The notes: a model not told the origin generated them from the letters alone. Positions 1 through 6,280 are shown, numbered from the stretch's first letter. The stretch: 6,738 nucleotides of DNA from Stagnihabitans sp038323315 (GCA_038323315.1 JBBQGU010000221.1:1-6738); one strand, 5' to 3'. A program made the numbers and translations.

Positions 1-1031
1 ACGGCGTGGCCGTTCAGGCGGACGTCGGCTTGGCAGGCGACGCCGGTGGCTTCCGCCAAGGTGCGGCCTTCGGCGATCTTGATCTGGGCTTGCACGATGT
101 CGATTCCGGTGACCTGTTCGGTGACGGTGTGTTCGACCTGAACGCGGGGGTTGACCTCGATGAAGAAGAATTGCTGGCTGTCCATGTCCATCAGAAACTC
201 GACGGTGCCGGCGCATTCATAGCCGACATGGGCGCAGATGCGGCGGCCAAGCTCGCAGATTTCGGCGCGCTGTTCGGCGGTGAGGTAGGGGGCGGGGGCG
301 CGTTCGACGACCTTTTGGTTGCGGCGCTGGACGGTGCAGTCGCGTTCGTACAGGTGGAAGATTTCGCCGTGTTTGTCGCCCAAAATCTGGACTTCGACAT
401 GGCGGGCGCGCAGAATCATCTTTTCAAGATAGCCCTCGCCGTTGCCAAAGGCGGCCTCGGCTTCGCGCCGCCCCTCACGCACCTTGTCGGCCAGTTCTTC
501 GGGGTTGTTGATCGGGCGCATGCCGCGACCGCCGCCGCCCCATGAGGCTTTCAGCATCAGGGGATAGCCGACTTCGGCGGCCTGCGCGCGGACGAGGTCG
601 AAGTCATCGCCGAGGACTTCGGTGGCGGGGATGACGGGCACGCCTGCGGCCATCGCCACGCGGCGGGCCGATGCCTTGTCGCCAAGCTGGCGCATGGTTT
701 CGGCCTTGGGGCCGATGAAGGTGATACCGGCCTGATCGCAGGCATCGACGAAATCAGGGTTTTCCGACAGCAGACCGTAGCCGGGGTGGATCGCGTCGGC
801 ACCAGATGCCTTGGCGACACGGATGATTTCGGGGATGGACAGGTAGGCGCCGACGGGCGACAGACCCTCGCCGATCAGATAGGCCTCGTCGGCCTTGAAG
901 CGGTGAAGCGATAATTTGTCTTCCTCGGCATAGACGGCGACGGTCTTTTTGCCCAGTTCGTTGGCGGCGCGCATGACGCGGATGGCAATTTCGCCCCGGT
1001 TGGCGATCAGGATTTTGGTGAATTCAGTCAT
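1..1031 (-). CDS. pyc: Pyruvate carboxylase, N-terminal part (biotin carboxylase domain), cut by window edge
   Basis: The first 343 codons of a biotin-dependent carboxylase are visible; the rest lies beyond the left edge. Pyruvate carboxylase makes oxaloacetate from pyruvate, bicarbonate and ATP in the cytoplasm, refilling the TCA cycle. Visible biotin carboxylase motifs in order: NRGEIAIRV (residues 11-19), HPGYGLLSEN (82-91), the ATP-grasp glycine loop KASWGGGGRGMR (161-172), ERDCTVQRRNQKVVE (229-243) and the catalytic segment FIEVNPRVQVEHTVTE (290-305). The W before the glycine loop and HTVTE (HPVTE in AccC-type subunits) favour pyruvate carboxylase over acetyl- or propionyl-CoA carboxylase. 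The carboxyltransferase and biotinyl domains that would prove this are outside the window. The ATG at 1029-1031 has an AGGAG ribosome binding site (minus strand, 1039-1043) eight bases ahead. It lies downstream of the MFS gene on the same strand but behind that gene's terminator, so it is probably transcribed on its own. Confidence 0.93.
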   Translation of the reverse strand, partial: MTEFTKILIANRGEIAIRVMRAANELGKKTVAVYAEEDKLSLHRFKADEAYLIGEGLSPVGAYLSIPEIIRVAKASGADAIHPGYGLLSENPDFVDACDQAGITFIGPKAETMRQLGDKASARRVAMAAGVPVIPATEVLGDDFDLVRAQAAEVGYPLMLKASWGGGGRGMRPINNPEELADKVREGRREAEAAFGNGEGYLEKMILRARHVEVQILGDKHGEIFHLYERDCTVQRRNQKVVERAPAPYLTAEQRAEICELGRRICAHVGYECAGTVEFLMDMDSQQFFFIEVNPRVQVEHTVTEQVTGIDIVQAQIKIAEGRTLAEATGVACQADVRLNGHA

Positions 1032-1062
1032 CGGGGCGCTCCTGCACGTCGGTTTGGGCCAC

Positions 1063-1090
1063 TGTGTAAGGATGCGGCGATAAGGCGCAA
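1063..1090 (-). promoter_or_regulatory. Weak candidate promoter for pyc
   Basis: On the minus strand TTGCGC (1085-1090) and TACACA (1063-1068) are spaced by 16 bases, between the upstream gene's terminator and the pyc start. The -10 match is poor. The main argument is position: after the terminator at 1097-1130, pyc needs its own promoter and only about 65 bases are available. Confidence 0.22.
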
Positions 1091-1096
1091 GGGCGG

Positions 1097-1130
1097 AAAA
1101 GCAAACGCCGGATCAGGAGATGATCCGGCG
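1097..1130 (-). terminator. Rho-independent terminator of the MFS exporter gene
   Basis: A perfect 10-bp inverted repeat (CGCCGGATCA at 1106-1115 and TGATCCGGCG at 1121-1130) encloses the 5-base loop GGAGA. Read on the minus strand, the hairpin is followed at once by TTTGCTTTT (1105-1097). It lies 43 bases past the exporter stop codon, and the tail is on the correct side only for minus-strand transcription. It separates the exporter from pyc. Confidence 0.85.
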
Positions 1131-1173
1131 TGAGGCAGGTGATTAAAAAACAGGCAAGGCGCGAAGGGGTGGC

Positions 1174-2700
1174 CTATTCGGTTTTGGGCACGATGCGGTT
1201 GACCAGCGGCACCTCGACCAGGATGAAGCTGAAGCACAGGCCGACCAAGCCCAAGCCGGCCGAGATCCAGAAGATCGGGTGGACCGCGTTGACGACGGCG
1301 GCTGCGACCTGCGCCTGCAGTTCGGGCGAGAGTTTGGCCATGGTCTGGGGACCAAGCTCGACCCCGCCGCCCAAAGCGCCTGCTGCATCACCCAGACCCG
1401 ACATCAGGCGGCTGGCGAACAGCGCGCCGAACGCGGCCACACCCAGCGCGCCGCCGGTCTGGCGCACCATGATGCCAGCGGCGGTGGCGGTTCCCATCGC
1501 CTCACGCGGGACGGCGTTCTGCACGGCGGTGGTGACGACGGGGAAAATGCAGCCCATGCCCGCGCCGACGCAGGTCAGCATCAGGCAGAACACGGTCATG
1601 CTGGTGGTTTGGTCAATCGTCGCCATCAGCGCAAGGCCGATGGTCAGCAGGGACATGCCGATGATCGGCAGGATATAGTAGCGGCCGGTGCGGCTCATGT
1701 ACTGCCCGGACAGGGTGGAGGCTGCGAGGATGCCGACAGTCAGCGGGATCAGCAGCAGGCCGGATTCGGTCGGGCTCGATCCGTTGACGATTTGCAAGAA
1801 CAGCGGCACAAAGGTGATGGCCCCGAACATCGCGGCACCTACGACAAAGCCCAGCACCGAGGTGACCCAGAACACGTTCATCCTGAACAGCCACAGGGGC
1901 AGGATCGGCTCGGCGGCCCGCGCCTCGATCATCACAAAGGCGACGGCCGACAGCAGGGTAACGGCGATGAAGGCGTAGGAGATACCCGAGTCCCACGCAA
2001 AGCTGCGCCCGCCCAGACTGGTGAACAGGGTCAGCGCGCCCAGAGCCAGCGTCAGGGTCACAGCGCCCCACCAGTCGATCTGGTGGCTGGTGCGGGCGCC
2101 ACTGGGTTTGAAGCTGGCGGCGAAGCCTATGACCGCGATCAGGCCGAGCGGGATGTTGATGAAGAAGATCCAGTGCCAGTTGGCGTTTTCCGACAGCCAG
2201 CCGCCCGCCAGAGGGCCTAGGACCGAGGAGGTGGAAAAGACGGCGGCGAACAGGCCCTGAATCTTGCCACGTTCGCGCGGGGGAACCACGTCGCCGACGA
2301 CCGACAAGGCCAGCACGAACAACCCGCCGCCGCCCATGCCCTGAACGGCGCGGGCCACGATCAGGAACGTCATGTTGGTGGCGATGCCGCACAGCACCGA
2401 GCCTGCGATAAAGATCGCGACCGAGACGAAGATGGTGTTGCGCCGCCCATATAGGTCGCCGAGTTTGCCATAAAGCGGTGCGACGATGGTCGAGGTCAGG
2501 ATATAGGCCGTGACGACCCAGGACAGGTGATCGACGCCGCCCAGTTCTGCGACGATGGTCGGCAGGGCCGTTGACACGATGCTTTGGTCCAGCGACGCGA
2601 GCAGCAGCAACAGGCCGATCGACATCAGCACCAGCCGCATCGAGCCGGTCTGTTCCGAGGGTGGAACGGGGATCGTACCCGCAAGATCGGGGTCGGCCAT
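1174..2700 (-). CDS. MFS multidrug efflux transporter, DHA2 family (EmrB/QacA type, 14 helices)
   Basis: This 508-residue inner-membrane proton/drug antiporter is the usual length for 14-helix DHA2 exporters. The signature motifs are clear: D1 in helix 1 (LDQSIVSTALPTIV, residues 37-50), motif A in the loop after helix 2 (LYGKLGDLYGRR, 76-87), the helix 4 arginine segment (IVARAVQGMGGGG, 114-126) and antiporter motif C in helix 5 (SVLGPLAGGW, 159-168). Hydrophobic helices continue to about residue 497. A longer polar loop at about 433-470 sits before the last helix, as is normal for this family. The ATG start has AGGAG (minus strand, 2707-2711) six bases ahead. It is transcribed divergently from a MarR regulator, and an inverted repeat covers its predicted promoter, so repression relieved by a drug-like ligand is likely. 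The substrate cannot be told from sequence. No HlyD/EmrA-type membrane fusion partner is visible next to it, so it may work alone. Confidence 0.93.
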   Translation of the reverse strand: MADPDLAGTIPVPPSEQTGSMRLVLMSIGLLLLLASLDQSIVSTALPTIVAELGGVDHLSWVVTAYILTSTIVAPLYGKLGDLYGRRNTIFVSVAIFIAGSVLCGIATNMTFLIVARAVQGMGGGGLFVLALSVVGDVVPPRERGKIQGLFAAVFSTSSVLGPLAGGWLSENANWHWIFFINIPLGLIAVIGFAASFKPSGARTSHQIDWWGAVTLTLALGALTLFTSLGGRSFAWDSGISYAFIAVTLLSAVAFVMIEARAAEPILPLWLFRMNVFWVTSVLGFVVGAAMFGAITFVPLFLQIVNGSSPTESGLLLIPLTVGILAASTLSGQYMSRTGRYYILPIIGMSLLTIGLALMATIDQTTSMTVFCLMLTCVGAGMGCIFPVVTTAVQNAVPREAMGTATAAGIMVRQTGGALGVAAFGALFASRLMSGLGDAAGALGGGVELGPQTMAKLSPELQAQVAAAVVNAVHPIFWISAGLGLVGLCFSFILVEVPLVNRIVPKTE

Positions 2701-2728
2701 GGCAGGCTCCTGCTGCGGGATCAGGCGC

Positions 2729-2749
2729 TTTGCCTAAGGCTTGGGCAAA
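2729..2749. promoter_or_regulatory. Probable MarR operator, 21-bp near-perfect inverted repeat
   Basis: The arms TTTGCC (2729-2734) and GGCAAA (2744-2749) pair exactly, and the inner AAG (2736-2738) pairs with CTT (2740-2742). Nine of ten base pairs match around a central G at 2739. The TTGCC...GGCAA core resembles the known E. coli marO sites for MarR. It lies between a divergent exporter and MarR gene and overlaps the predicted -10 and spacer of the exporter promoter and the predicted -35 of the regulator promoter. Binding here should repress both. Confidence 0.75.
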
Positions 2750-2759
2750 TGGGTGTCAA
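2731..2759 (-). promoter_or_regulatory. Predicted promoter of the MFS exporter
   Basis: The minus strand has a perfect -35 hexamer TTGACA (2754-2759). Exactly 17 bases further on is TAGGCA (2731-2736), a weak -10. The predicted transcript start would be roughly 20-25 bases upstream of the exporter ATG, leaving room for its AGGAG site. The -10 and most of the spacer lie inside the inverted repeat at 2729-2749. Confidence 0.5.
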
Positions 2760-2770
2760 TAGCATATAAA
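2741..2770 (+). promoter_or_regulatory. Predicted promoter of the MarR gene
   Basis: TTGGGC (2741-2746) and TATAAA (2765-2770) are spaced by 18 bases on the plus strand. The -10 matches consensus at five of six positions; the -35 keeps only the TTG. The -35 lies in the right arm of the inverted repeat at 2729-2749, which would give autorepression. Expected transcript start is near 2777. Confidence 0.4.
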
Positions 2771-2805
2771 TGCCCATAGCACGGACTTGACGATGGCATG
2801 GATAT

Positions 2806-2817
2806 TGGCCTAGGCAA
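2806..2817. promoter_or_regulatory. Second MarR-type half-site / minor operator
   Basis: GCCTAGGC (2808-2815) is a perfect 8-bp palindrome, and the flanks raise it to five of six matched pairs over 2806-2817. The minus strand reads TTGCCTA here, the same seven bases as the left arm of the main operator (2730-2736). Its centre is about 72 bases from the centre of the main site, near seven helical turns. It sits in the leader just ahead of the favoured regulator start, where bound protein could also block transcription. It could be chance in GC-rich DNA. Confidence 0.35.
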
Positions 2818-2821
2818 GGCA

Positions 2822-3385
2822 ATGACCGCAAACAGCAATTCGAAGACTTACCATCAGGACCGGATCAAGGCCGAAATTGCCGCGGCCGGACTGTCGGACG
2901 GCGCGGCACAGGCGTTGCTGACGCTGGACGCCGACCACTTCCAGTTCGTGCGCCGGGTGATGAAGGGCGATGTGCCGCATAACCTGATGCAAGAGTTGCA
3001 AACGGGGGTCGAGGCCACGCATTTCCACGCCTTGTCGGCGATTCTGCGCATTCAGAACGGCTATGGCCGTGCGTGCGCGCAAGAGGTGACGGTGGGGCTG
3101 CTGGCGGACGAGTTGAACCTGGACCCCTCGCGCGCCAGCCGGATCGCGGCGGATCTGGTCGAGCGGGGCTTGCTGGCACGCGCCGTCAGCCAGGCGGACG
3201 GCAGGCGGTCGGTTCTGGTCCCGACCACGGCCGCAGGCGCGCTGATGGAGGCATTCCTGCACGCCAAATGGCAGCGCACGCTGAAACTGTTCGCGACCTG
3301 GGCCGAGGCGGATATCGTCGCCTTTGCCAGCCTGTTCGCCCGCTACAACGATGGAATGCGCGCGCAATATCCCGGGCGGGGGTGA
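2822..3385 (+). CDS. MarR-family winged-helix transcriptional regulator
   Basis: This 187-residue DNA-binding protein is a probable repressor of itself and of the divergent MFS exporter. The winged helix lies at about residues 90-137: VGLLADELNLDPSRASRIA (helix-turn-helix), then LVERGLLARAVSQADGRRS with the D-x-R wing signature (D126, R128). Helical segments before (about 5-85) and after (about 140-180) would form the dimer interface and ligand pocket. The N-terminal extension of roughly 50 residues is longer than in E. coli MarR (about 144 residues). An in-frame ATG at 2798 adds eight residues but has no good ribosome binding site. I chose 2822 because AGG at 2812-2814 sits seven bases upstream and the second operator-like site would then be untranslated. 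A possible hairpin follows the stop. The ligand is unknown. Confidence 0.88.
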   Translation: MTANSNSKTYHQDRIKAEIAAAGLSDGAAQALLTLDADHFQFVRRVMKGDVPHNLMQELQTGVEATHFHALSAILRIQNGYGRACAQEVTVGLLADELNLDPSRASRIAADLVERGLLARAVSQADGRRSVLVPTTAAGALMEAFLHAKWQRTLKLFATWAEADIVAFASLFARYNDGMRAQYPGRG

Positions 3386-3394
3386 GTGTAAGGC

Positions 3395-3438
3395 GATGGG
3401 CGGTAAGGAACATGGGCGCATCGCCCATCATACCTTTG
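3395..3438 (+). terminator. Hairpin-forming repeats between convergent genes, weak terminator candidate
   Basis: ATGGGCG (3412-3418) and CGCCCAT (3422-3428) form a 7-bp stem with a 3-base loop. GATGGGCG (3395-3402) can instead pair with CGCCCATC (3422-3429), giving 8 bp with a 19-base loop, so two exclusive hairpins are possible. It lies ten bases after the MarR stop and just past the end of the opposing pseudogene. The tail on the plus strand is only TACCTTTG, so it is not a classical intrinsic terminator. Confidence 0.35.
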
Positions 3439-4159
3439 CCCCAACGCAGACTTGATCGGCGCGCTGATTGTCCTGAGCGGCGGGGATGGCCAGCAGGTCG
3501 GGCACGTCGACCAGTGAGAACAGGGTGCTTCGCAGCGGGAGTTTGCCAGGCGGCGCGATGGTGCAGCGGCGGATTTCGGCGAGGCCGTGGCCGGTGGCGG
3601 GCCGGCCGCCCCGGATCTGGGGCACGGGTTGGCCTGCCTAGCTCGGCACGTCTCGCAGGACGTTCAGCCCGACCCCGGCATGGGGCGAGGGGGCGATGCC
3701 GCCGGTGACTTGGGCGATCTGCATCGTCCGGGCCAACTCGGCCAAGACGGCGGCGGTCAGCACGGGGAAGGAGGACACGCCGGACAGGGCAAAGATCCCG
3801 GCCTGACGGGCGGCGTCATCAAAGGCTGCGATGCCTGCGGCGAAGGTCGCGCCATCGGCGAAGTCGAGGTAGTGGGTGCGGGTCGCGATGCAGGCTTTCA
3901 GGACGGAATACGGGTTGGGGCCATAGGTCTGGAACGGGCCGGTGGCGTCGACGAGGATGTCGGGGCGGTGTTCGTGCAGGGTTTCGGTGATGGTGATGCG
4001 GTCGGCTTGCAGCGGTTGGCCCAGCCTTTGGCCGGTGCAGAAGGCCGTCGCTTTGGTCAGGCTGCGGCCTGCGATCAGCAGGGTCACGTCATCTTGGGCC
4101 AGGAGCTGGCCAATGCGGCCGCCAAAGACGCCGTAACCGCCGAGGATCAGGACTTTCAT
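3428..4159 (-). pseudogene. Broken saccharopine-dehydrogenase-like oxidoreductase (amber codon plus lost C-terminus)
   Basis: The start is a well-formed NAD(P)-binding Rossmann protein of the saccharopine dehydrogenase-like family: MKVLILGGYGVFGGRIG (residues 1-17), VDATGPFQTYG (70-80), THYLDFADG (95-103) and LSGVSSFPVLTAA (125-137). At codon 174 an in-frame TAG (3638-3640) interrupts GLNVLRDVPS. The same frame then resumes recognisable family sequence, AGQPVPQIRGGRPATGHGL and FSLVDVPDLLAIP, up to about 3482. From memory of relatives, a tyrosine stands where the TAG is. After 3482 the similarity ends and the frame stops at 3430, next to the MarR gene; relatives, as I recall them, run on for well over 100 more residues. 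A point nonsense change plus a 3' deletion indicates decay. A TTG at 4195 is an alternative start, but the family begins at the MKVLIL segment. No good ribosome binding site is visible. A 173-residue truncated product might still be made. Confidence 0.75.
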
Positions 4160-4437
4160 CAGCGTAGGGTGCAGGAATTTGGGCGCGTGCGTCAAGGCGG
4201 GATTTCAGATCTGAAACGGGGCGTAAGGTTATGATGTGATTATGTTATGGCAGAGTCGCCTGCCTGCGGGATCATTTGGCAACAAGCTTTGTGGAGGACG
4301 GCGCGGGCAATCCAGAGGACAGGTCGCCAAGTGCGGGCCTGACGGAACGGGCTGCAATTATCCGCCGTCGCACCTCGGTTGGTCTGGCAAAAGCCAGCCA
4401 TCCGCCCTAGCTGTAACGCCATCAACAGGAGGATCAC
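4160..4437. other. Divergent intergenic region and leader of the aldo/keto reductase gene
   Basis: This is 278 bases with no convincing gene. It holds the palindrome at 4203-4216, three TTATG repeats (4229-4233, 4240-4244, 4245-4249; the first two 11 bases apart) in a locally AT-rich patch that includes TATGAT (4230-4235), and a small hairpin CTGGC-AAAA-GCCAG (4384-4397). The strong Shine-Dalgarno AGGAGG (4427-4432) serves the reductase. I could not identify a convincing -35/-10 pair on either strand, so an activator-dependent or unusual promoter is possible. Confidence 0.6.
4203..4216. promoter_or_regulatory. Perfect 14-bp palindrome, candidate regulator binding site
   Basis: TTTCAGATCTGAAA is identical to its reverse complement over all 14 bases; the next base pair outward does not match. 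It lies about 45 bases upstream of the pseudogene start on one side and 222 bases upstream of the reductase on the other, next to an AT-rich patch. A dimeric regulator site is the natural reading. The regulator is not evident in the window, and the site differs from the TTGCC-type boxes of the MarR gene. Confidence 0.5.
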
Positions 4438-5427
4438 ATGGAATATCGTCGTCTGGGCAGGTCGGGGCTGAGGGTCAGCGAGTTTTCTTATGGGTCTTGG
4501 GTGACCTTTGCCAAGCAGGTCGATGTGCAGCCGGCCAAGGACATGCTGACGGCGGCCTATGACGCTGGAATCAACTTTTTCGACAATGCCGAAGGCTACG
4601 AGCAGGGCAAGTCGGAACTGGTCATGGGGCAGGCGATCCAAGAGCTCGGCTGGTCGCGGGACAGCTATATCGTGTCGTCCAAGGTGTTTTGGGGCGGGAC
4701 CAAGCCGACGCAGCGCGGCCTGAGCGCCAAGCATGTGACCGAGGCCTGCCATGCCGCGCTGAAGCGGTTGCGGGTCGATCATCTGGACCTGTATTTCTGC
4801 CACCGGCCCGACATCGACACCCCGGTCGAGGAGACGGTCCGGGCGATGCACAATCTGATCGTGCAGGGCAAGATCCTGTATTGGGGCACCAGCGAGTGGT
4901 CGGGCCAGCGCATCACCGAGGCGCATGCCGTCGCCGCCCGCTGCGGTCTGACGCCGCCGACGATGGAGCAGCCGCAATACAACCTGTTCGAGCGCACCAA
5001 GGTCGAGGCGGATTACGCGCCGGTCTATGAAAGTTTCGGGTTGGGGACGACGATCTGGTCGCCGCTGGCCTCGGGCGTGTTGACGGGCAAATACAATGAC
5101 GGCGTGCCGCAGGACAGCCGGATGAACCTGAAGGGCTATGAATGGCTGCGGGATGAATGGGCCAAGCCCGAAGGGGTGGCGCGTCTGGCCAAGGTCAGGG
5201 CTCTGGCCGATCTGGCGGACGAGGTCGGCATGCCGATCAACCATCTGGCGCTGCTGTGGTGTTTGTCTAACCCCAACGTCTCGACCGTCATTCTGGGCGC
5301 GTCGCGGGTGTCGCAATTGACCGACAACCTGGCCGCGCTGGACCACAAGGCCAAGATGACGCAGGAAGTCTTGGATAAGATCGAGGCGGTCATGGGCAAC
5401 AAACCCGAGGCGGCGAAGCGGTTTTAA
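4438..5427 (+). CDS. Aldo/keto reductase, Kv-beta/YghZ-like group
   Basis: This complete 329-residue (alpha/beta)8-barrel NADPH-dependent oxidoreductase of the cytoplasm reduces aldehydes or ketones. The catalytic tetrad is intact: D49 and Y54 (FFDNAEGYEQG), K82 (SSKVFWGG) and H122 (YFCHRPD). Cofactor-binding segments follow in normal order: GTSEWS (150-155), QPQYNLFER (178-186), SPLASGVLTGKY (208-219) and ILGASRVSQLTDNL (285-298). The YRRLGRSGLRVSEFSYG start, the GTSEWS motif and the length place it with potassium-channel beta-subunit-like and YghZ-like reductases. H122 is the classical tetrad residue, whereas Kv-beta2 itself, as I recall, has Asn there, so it should be catalytically competent. 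The ATG has a perfect AGGAGG (4427-4432) five bases ahead. It stands alone, divergent from a pseudogene and convergent with the DUF2306 gene. Physiological substrate is not inferable; detoxification of reactive carbonyls is a guess. Confidence 0.94.
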   Translation: MEYRRLGRSGLRVSEFSYGSWVTFAKQVDVQPAKDMLTAAYDAGINFFDNAEGYEQGKSELVMGQAIQELGWSRDSYIVSSKVFWGGTKPTQRGLSAKHVTEACHAALKRLRVDHLDLYFCHRPDIDTPVEETVRAMHNLIVQGKILYWGTSEWSGQRITEAHAVAARCGLTPPTMEQPQYNLFERTKVEADYAPVYESFGLGTTIWSPLASGVLTGKYNDGVPQDSRMNLKGYEWLRDEWAKPEGVARLAKVRALADLADEVGMPINHLALLWCLSNPNVSTVILGASRVSQLTDNLAALDHKAKMTQEVLDKIEAVMGNKPEAAKRF

Positions 5428-5564
5428 GACGAGTATTTGGGTCGGAATGAAGGGGGTCGGGTCAGCGGCCTGATCTGGGGGTGCTGCGGTGTCTGGAGGG
5501 CCGGATTGCGGTTGGGCGTGGGCTGTGATGGGAGACGGGGTCAGGTGCTGGATCCGATGCGTTT

Positions 5565-5604
5565 GGCCGGTTCGGCTGGGGTGGCGGGTCAGGGCCGGTT
5601 CGGC
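5565..5604. repeat. Two direct copies of a 12-base element
   Basis: GGCCGGTTCGGC occurs at 5565-5576 and 5593-5604, 28 bases apart. Each copy contains the short self-complementary GCCG-GTT-CGGC. The second copy overlaps the last codons and stop of the DUF2306 gene; the first lies just downstream. No T-run follows either on the minus strand, so they are not obvious terminators. The rest of the 161-base gap between the convergent genes shows nothing I can name. Confidence 0.4.
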
Positions 5605-6263
5605 GCTGTGCTGGGCTTGGCGCTCCAGCGGGGCAGGTGGGAACCGCGGATCACCCATTCGGCGACGGCCAGGTTGACCGCCCAGGACGAGATGACGACG
5701 AGGTCGACCAACAGGTCTTTCGGCAGCCCGAACAGAAGAAAGACCGGCAACAGCAGCAGGGTCTGGGTGGCCACCCCGAGGGTGATGGCATAGCCGCGCA
5801 TCATCCAGGCCCGGTGCGCGGCAACGCGACGCTGACGGATGGCGCGGATCCCAAGGCCGAGCACGCACAGATAGGCCAGGGCCATGACGTTCTGGGCGGT
5901 GTCGTTCAGCGCACTTTGGGCCAGGGCCTGCGGGCTTGCGTTCATCACGAGACCGGAGAGTGCATAGCCCGTCCCTGCCGCCACCAGACCGCGCCCGAGC
6001 CAGACATGCAGGCGGGGAAAGCGGCGGCGCAAGGCGGGGGAAAACTGGGTGAAGCCCAGAATCAGCATGGCCGAGCCGCCGATGATATGCGCGACCAGGG
6101 CAACCGGATAGCTTTGACGGCGCAGGATATCGGCAGCATCGGTCAACGCGCCCGTCCCGCCCTGCCACATCGCGGACAGAACAGCCCAACCGGTCAGTAC
6201 CGGAAGAAGGGCCAGCAAAAACAGGGCAAAGCGCGGCAGGGCCGCCAGGGCGGTGCGGATCAT
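5589..6263 (-). CDS. DUF2306-family integral membrane protein
   Basis: A 224-residue polytopic inner-membrane protein of unknown function, with about six predicted helices at roughly residues 10-33, 52-74, 87-107, 124-140, 158-180 and 185-206. Recognition rests on two conserved blocks: HIIGGSAMLILGFTQFSP with RRRFPRLHVWLGR (59-91), and HRAWMMRGYAI (150-160). H59, H86 and H150 are positioned at helix ends and could bind metal or heme, which is inference only. I start at the ATG at 6261-6263 because GGAG (minus strand, 6270-6273) is six bases ahead. An in-frame ATG at 6275 would add MEIK but has no ribosome binding site and would consume this one. It is the last gene of a three-gene minus-strand operon, 17 bases after the Xre regulator. 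No clear terminator follows it. Confidence 0.85.
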   Translation of the reverse strand: MIRTALAALPRFALFLLALLPVLTGWAVLSAMWQGGTGALTDAADILRRQSYPVALVAHIIGGSAMLILGFTQFSPALRRRFPRLHVWLGRGLVAAGTGYALSGLVMNASPQALAQSALNDTAQNVMALAYLCVLGLGIRAIRQRRVAAHRAWMMRGYAITLGVATQTLLLLPVFLLFGLPKDLLVDLVVISSWAVNLAVAEWVIRGSHLPRWSAKPSTAPNRP

Positions 6264-6280
6264 CTTGATCTCCATTCAGG

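Noticed and set aside
6..545. 179-codon open frame on the plus strand
   Set aside because: It is antisense to the conserved biotin carboxylase domain of pyc and consists of Gly/Ala/Asp/Val-rich shadow sequence.
1106..1130. Hairpin as a plus-strand terminator or regulatory element of pyc
   Set aside because: The T-tail is present only in the minus-strand direction, immediately after the MFS gene, so it is best read as that gene's terminator.
1279..2220. 313-codon open frame on the plus strand
   Set aside because: It is antisense to the MFS exporter, highly Gly/Gln/Asp/His-rich and has no domain. The exporter on the other strand is unmistakable.
2810..3421. 203-codon minus-strand frame opposite the MarR gene
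   Set aside because: It has no recognisable motif and is exactly antisense to a conserved winged-helix domain.
3428..3625. 65-codon minus-strand frame as a separate small gene
   Set aside because: It starts at a GTG inside family-like sequence and is in the same frame as the upstream segment, so it is the post-amber remainder of the pseudogene.
3073..3708. 211-codon plus-strand frame running through the MarR gene and into the pseudogene
   Set aside because: It is an Arg/Gly-rich out-of-frame translation; the MarR frame carries the real domain.
3638..4195. TTG at 4193-4195 as start of the saccharopine-dehydrogenase-like gene
   Set aside because: The family starts with the Rossmann strand MKVLILGGYG, matching the ATG at 4157-4159. 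The 12 extra residues look like leader sequence.
3587..4234. 215-codon plus-strand frame across the pseudogene
   Set aside because: It is Gly/Asp/Gln-rich and antisense to recognisable Rossmann-fold sequence. The minus strand holds the real, broken gene.
4240..6189. 649-codon open frame on the minus strand
   Set aside because: It runs antisense to the whole aldo/keto reductase and then through the DUF2306 gene in another frame. Its product is rich in Arg, Pro, His and Gln with no recognisable domain, as expected for a shadow frame in GC-rich DNA.
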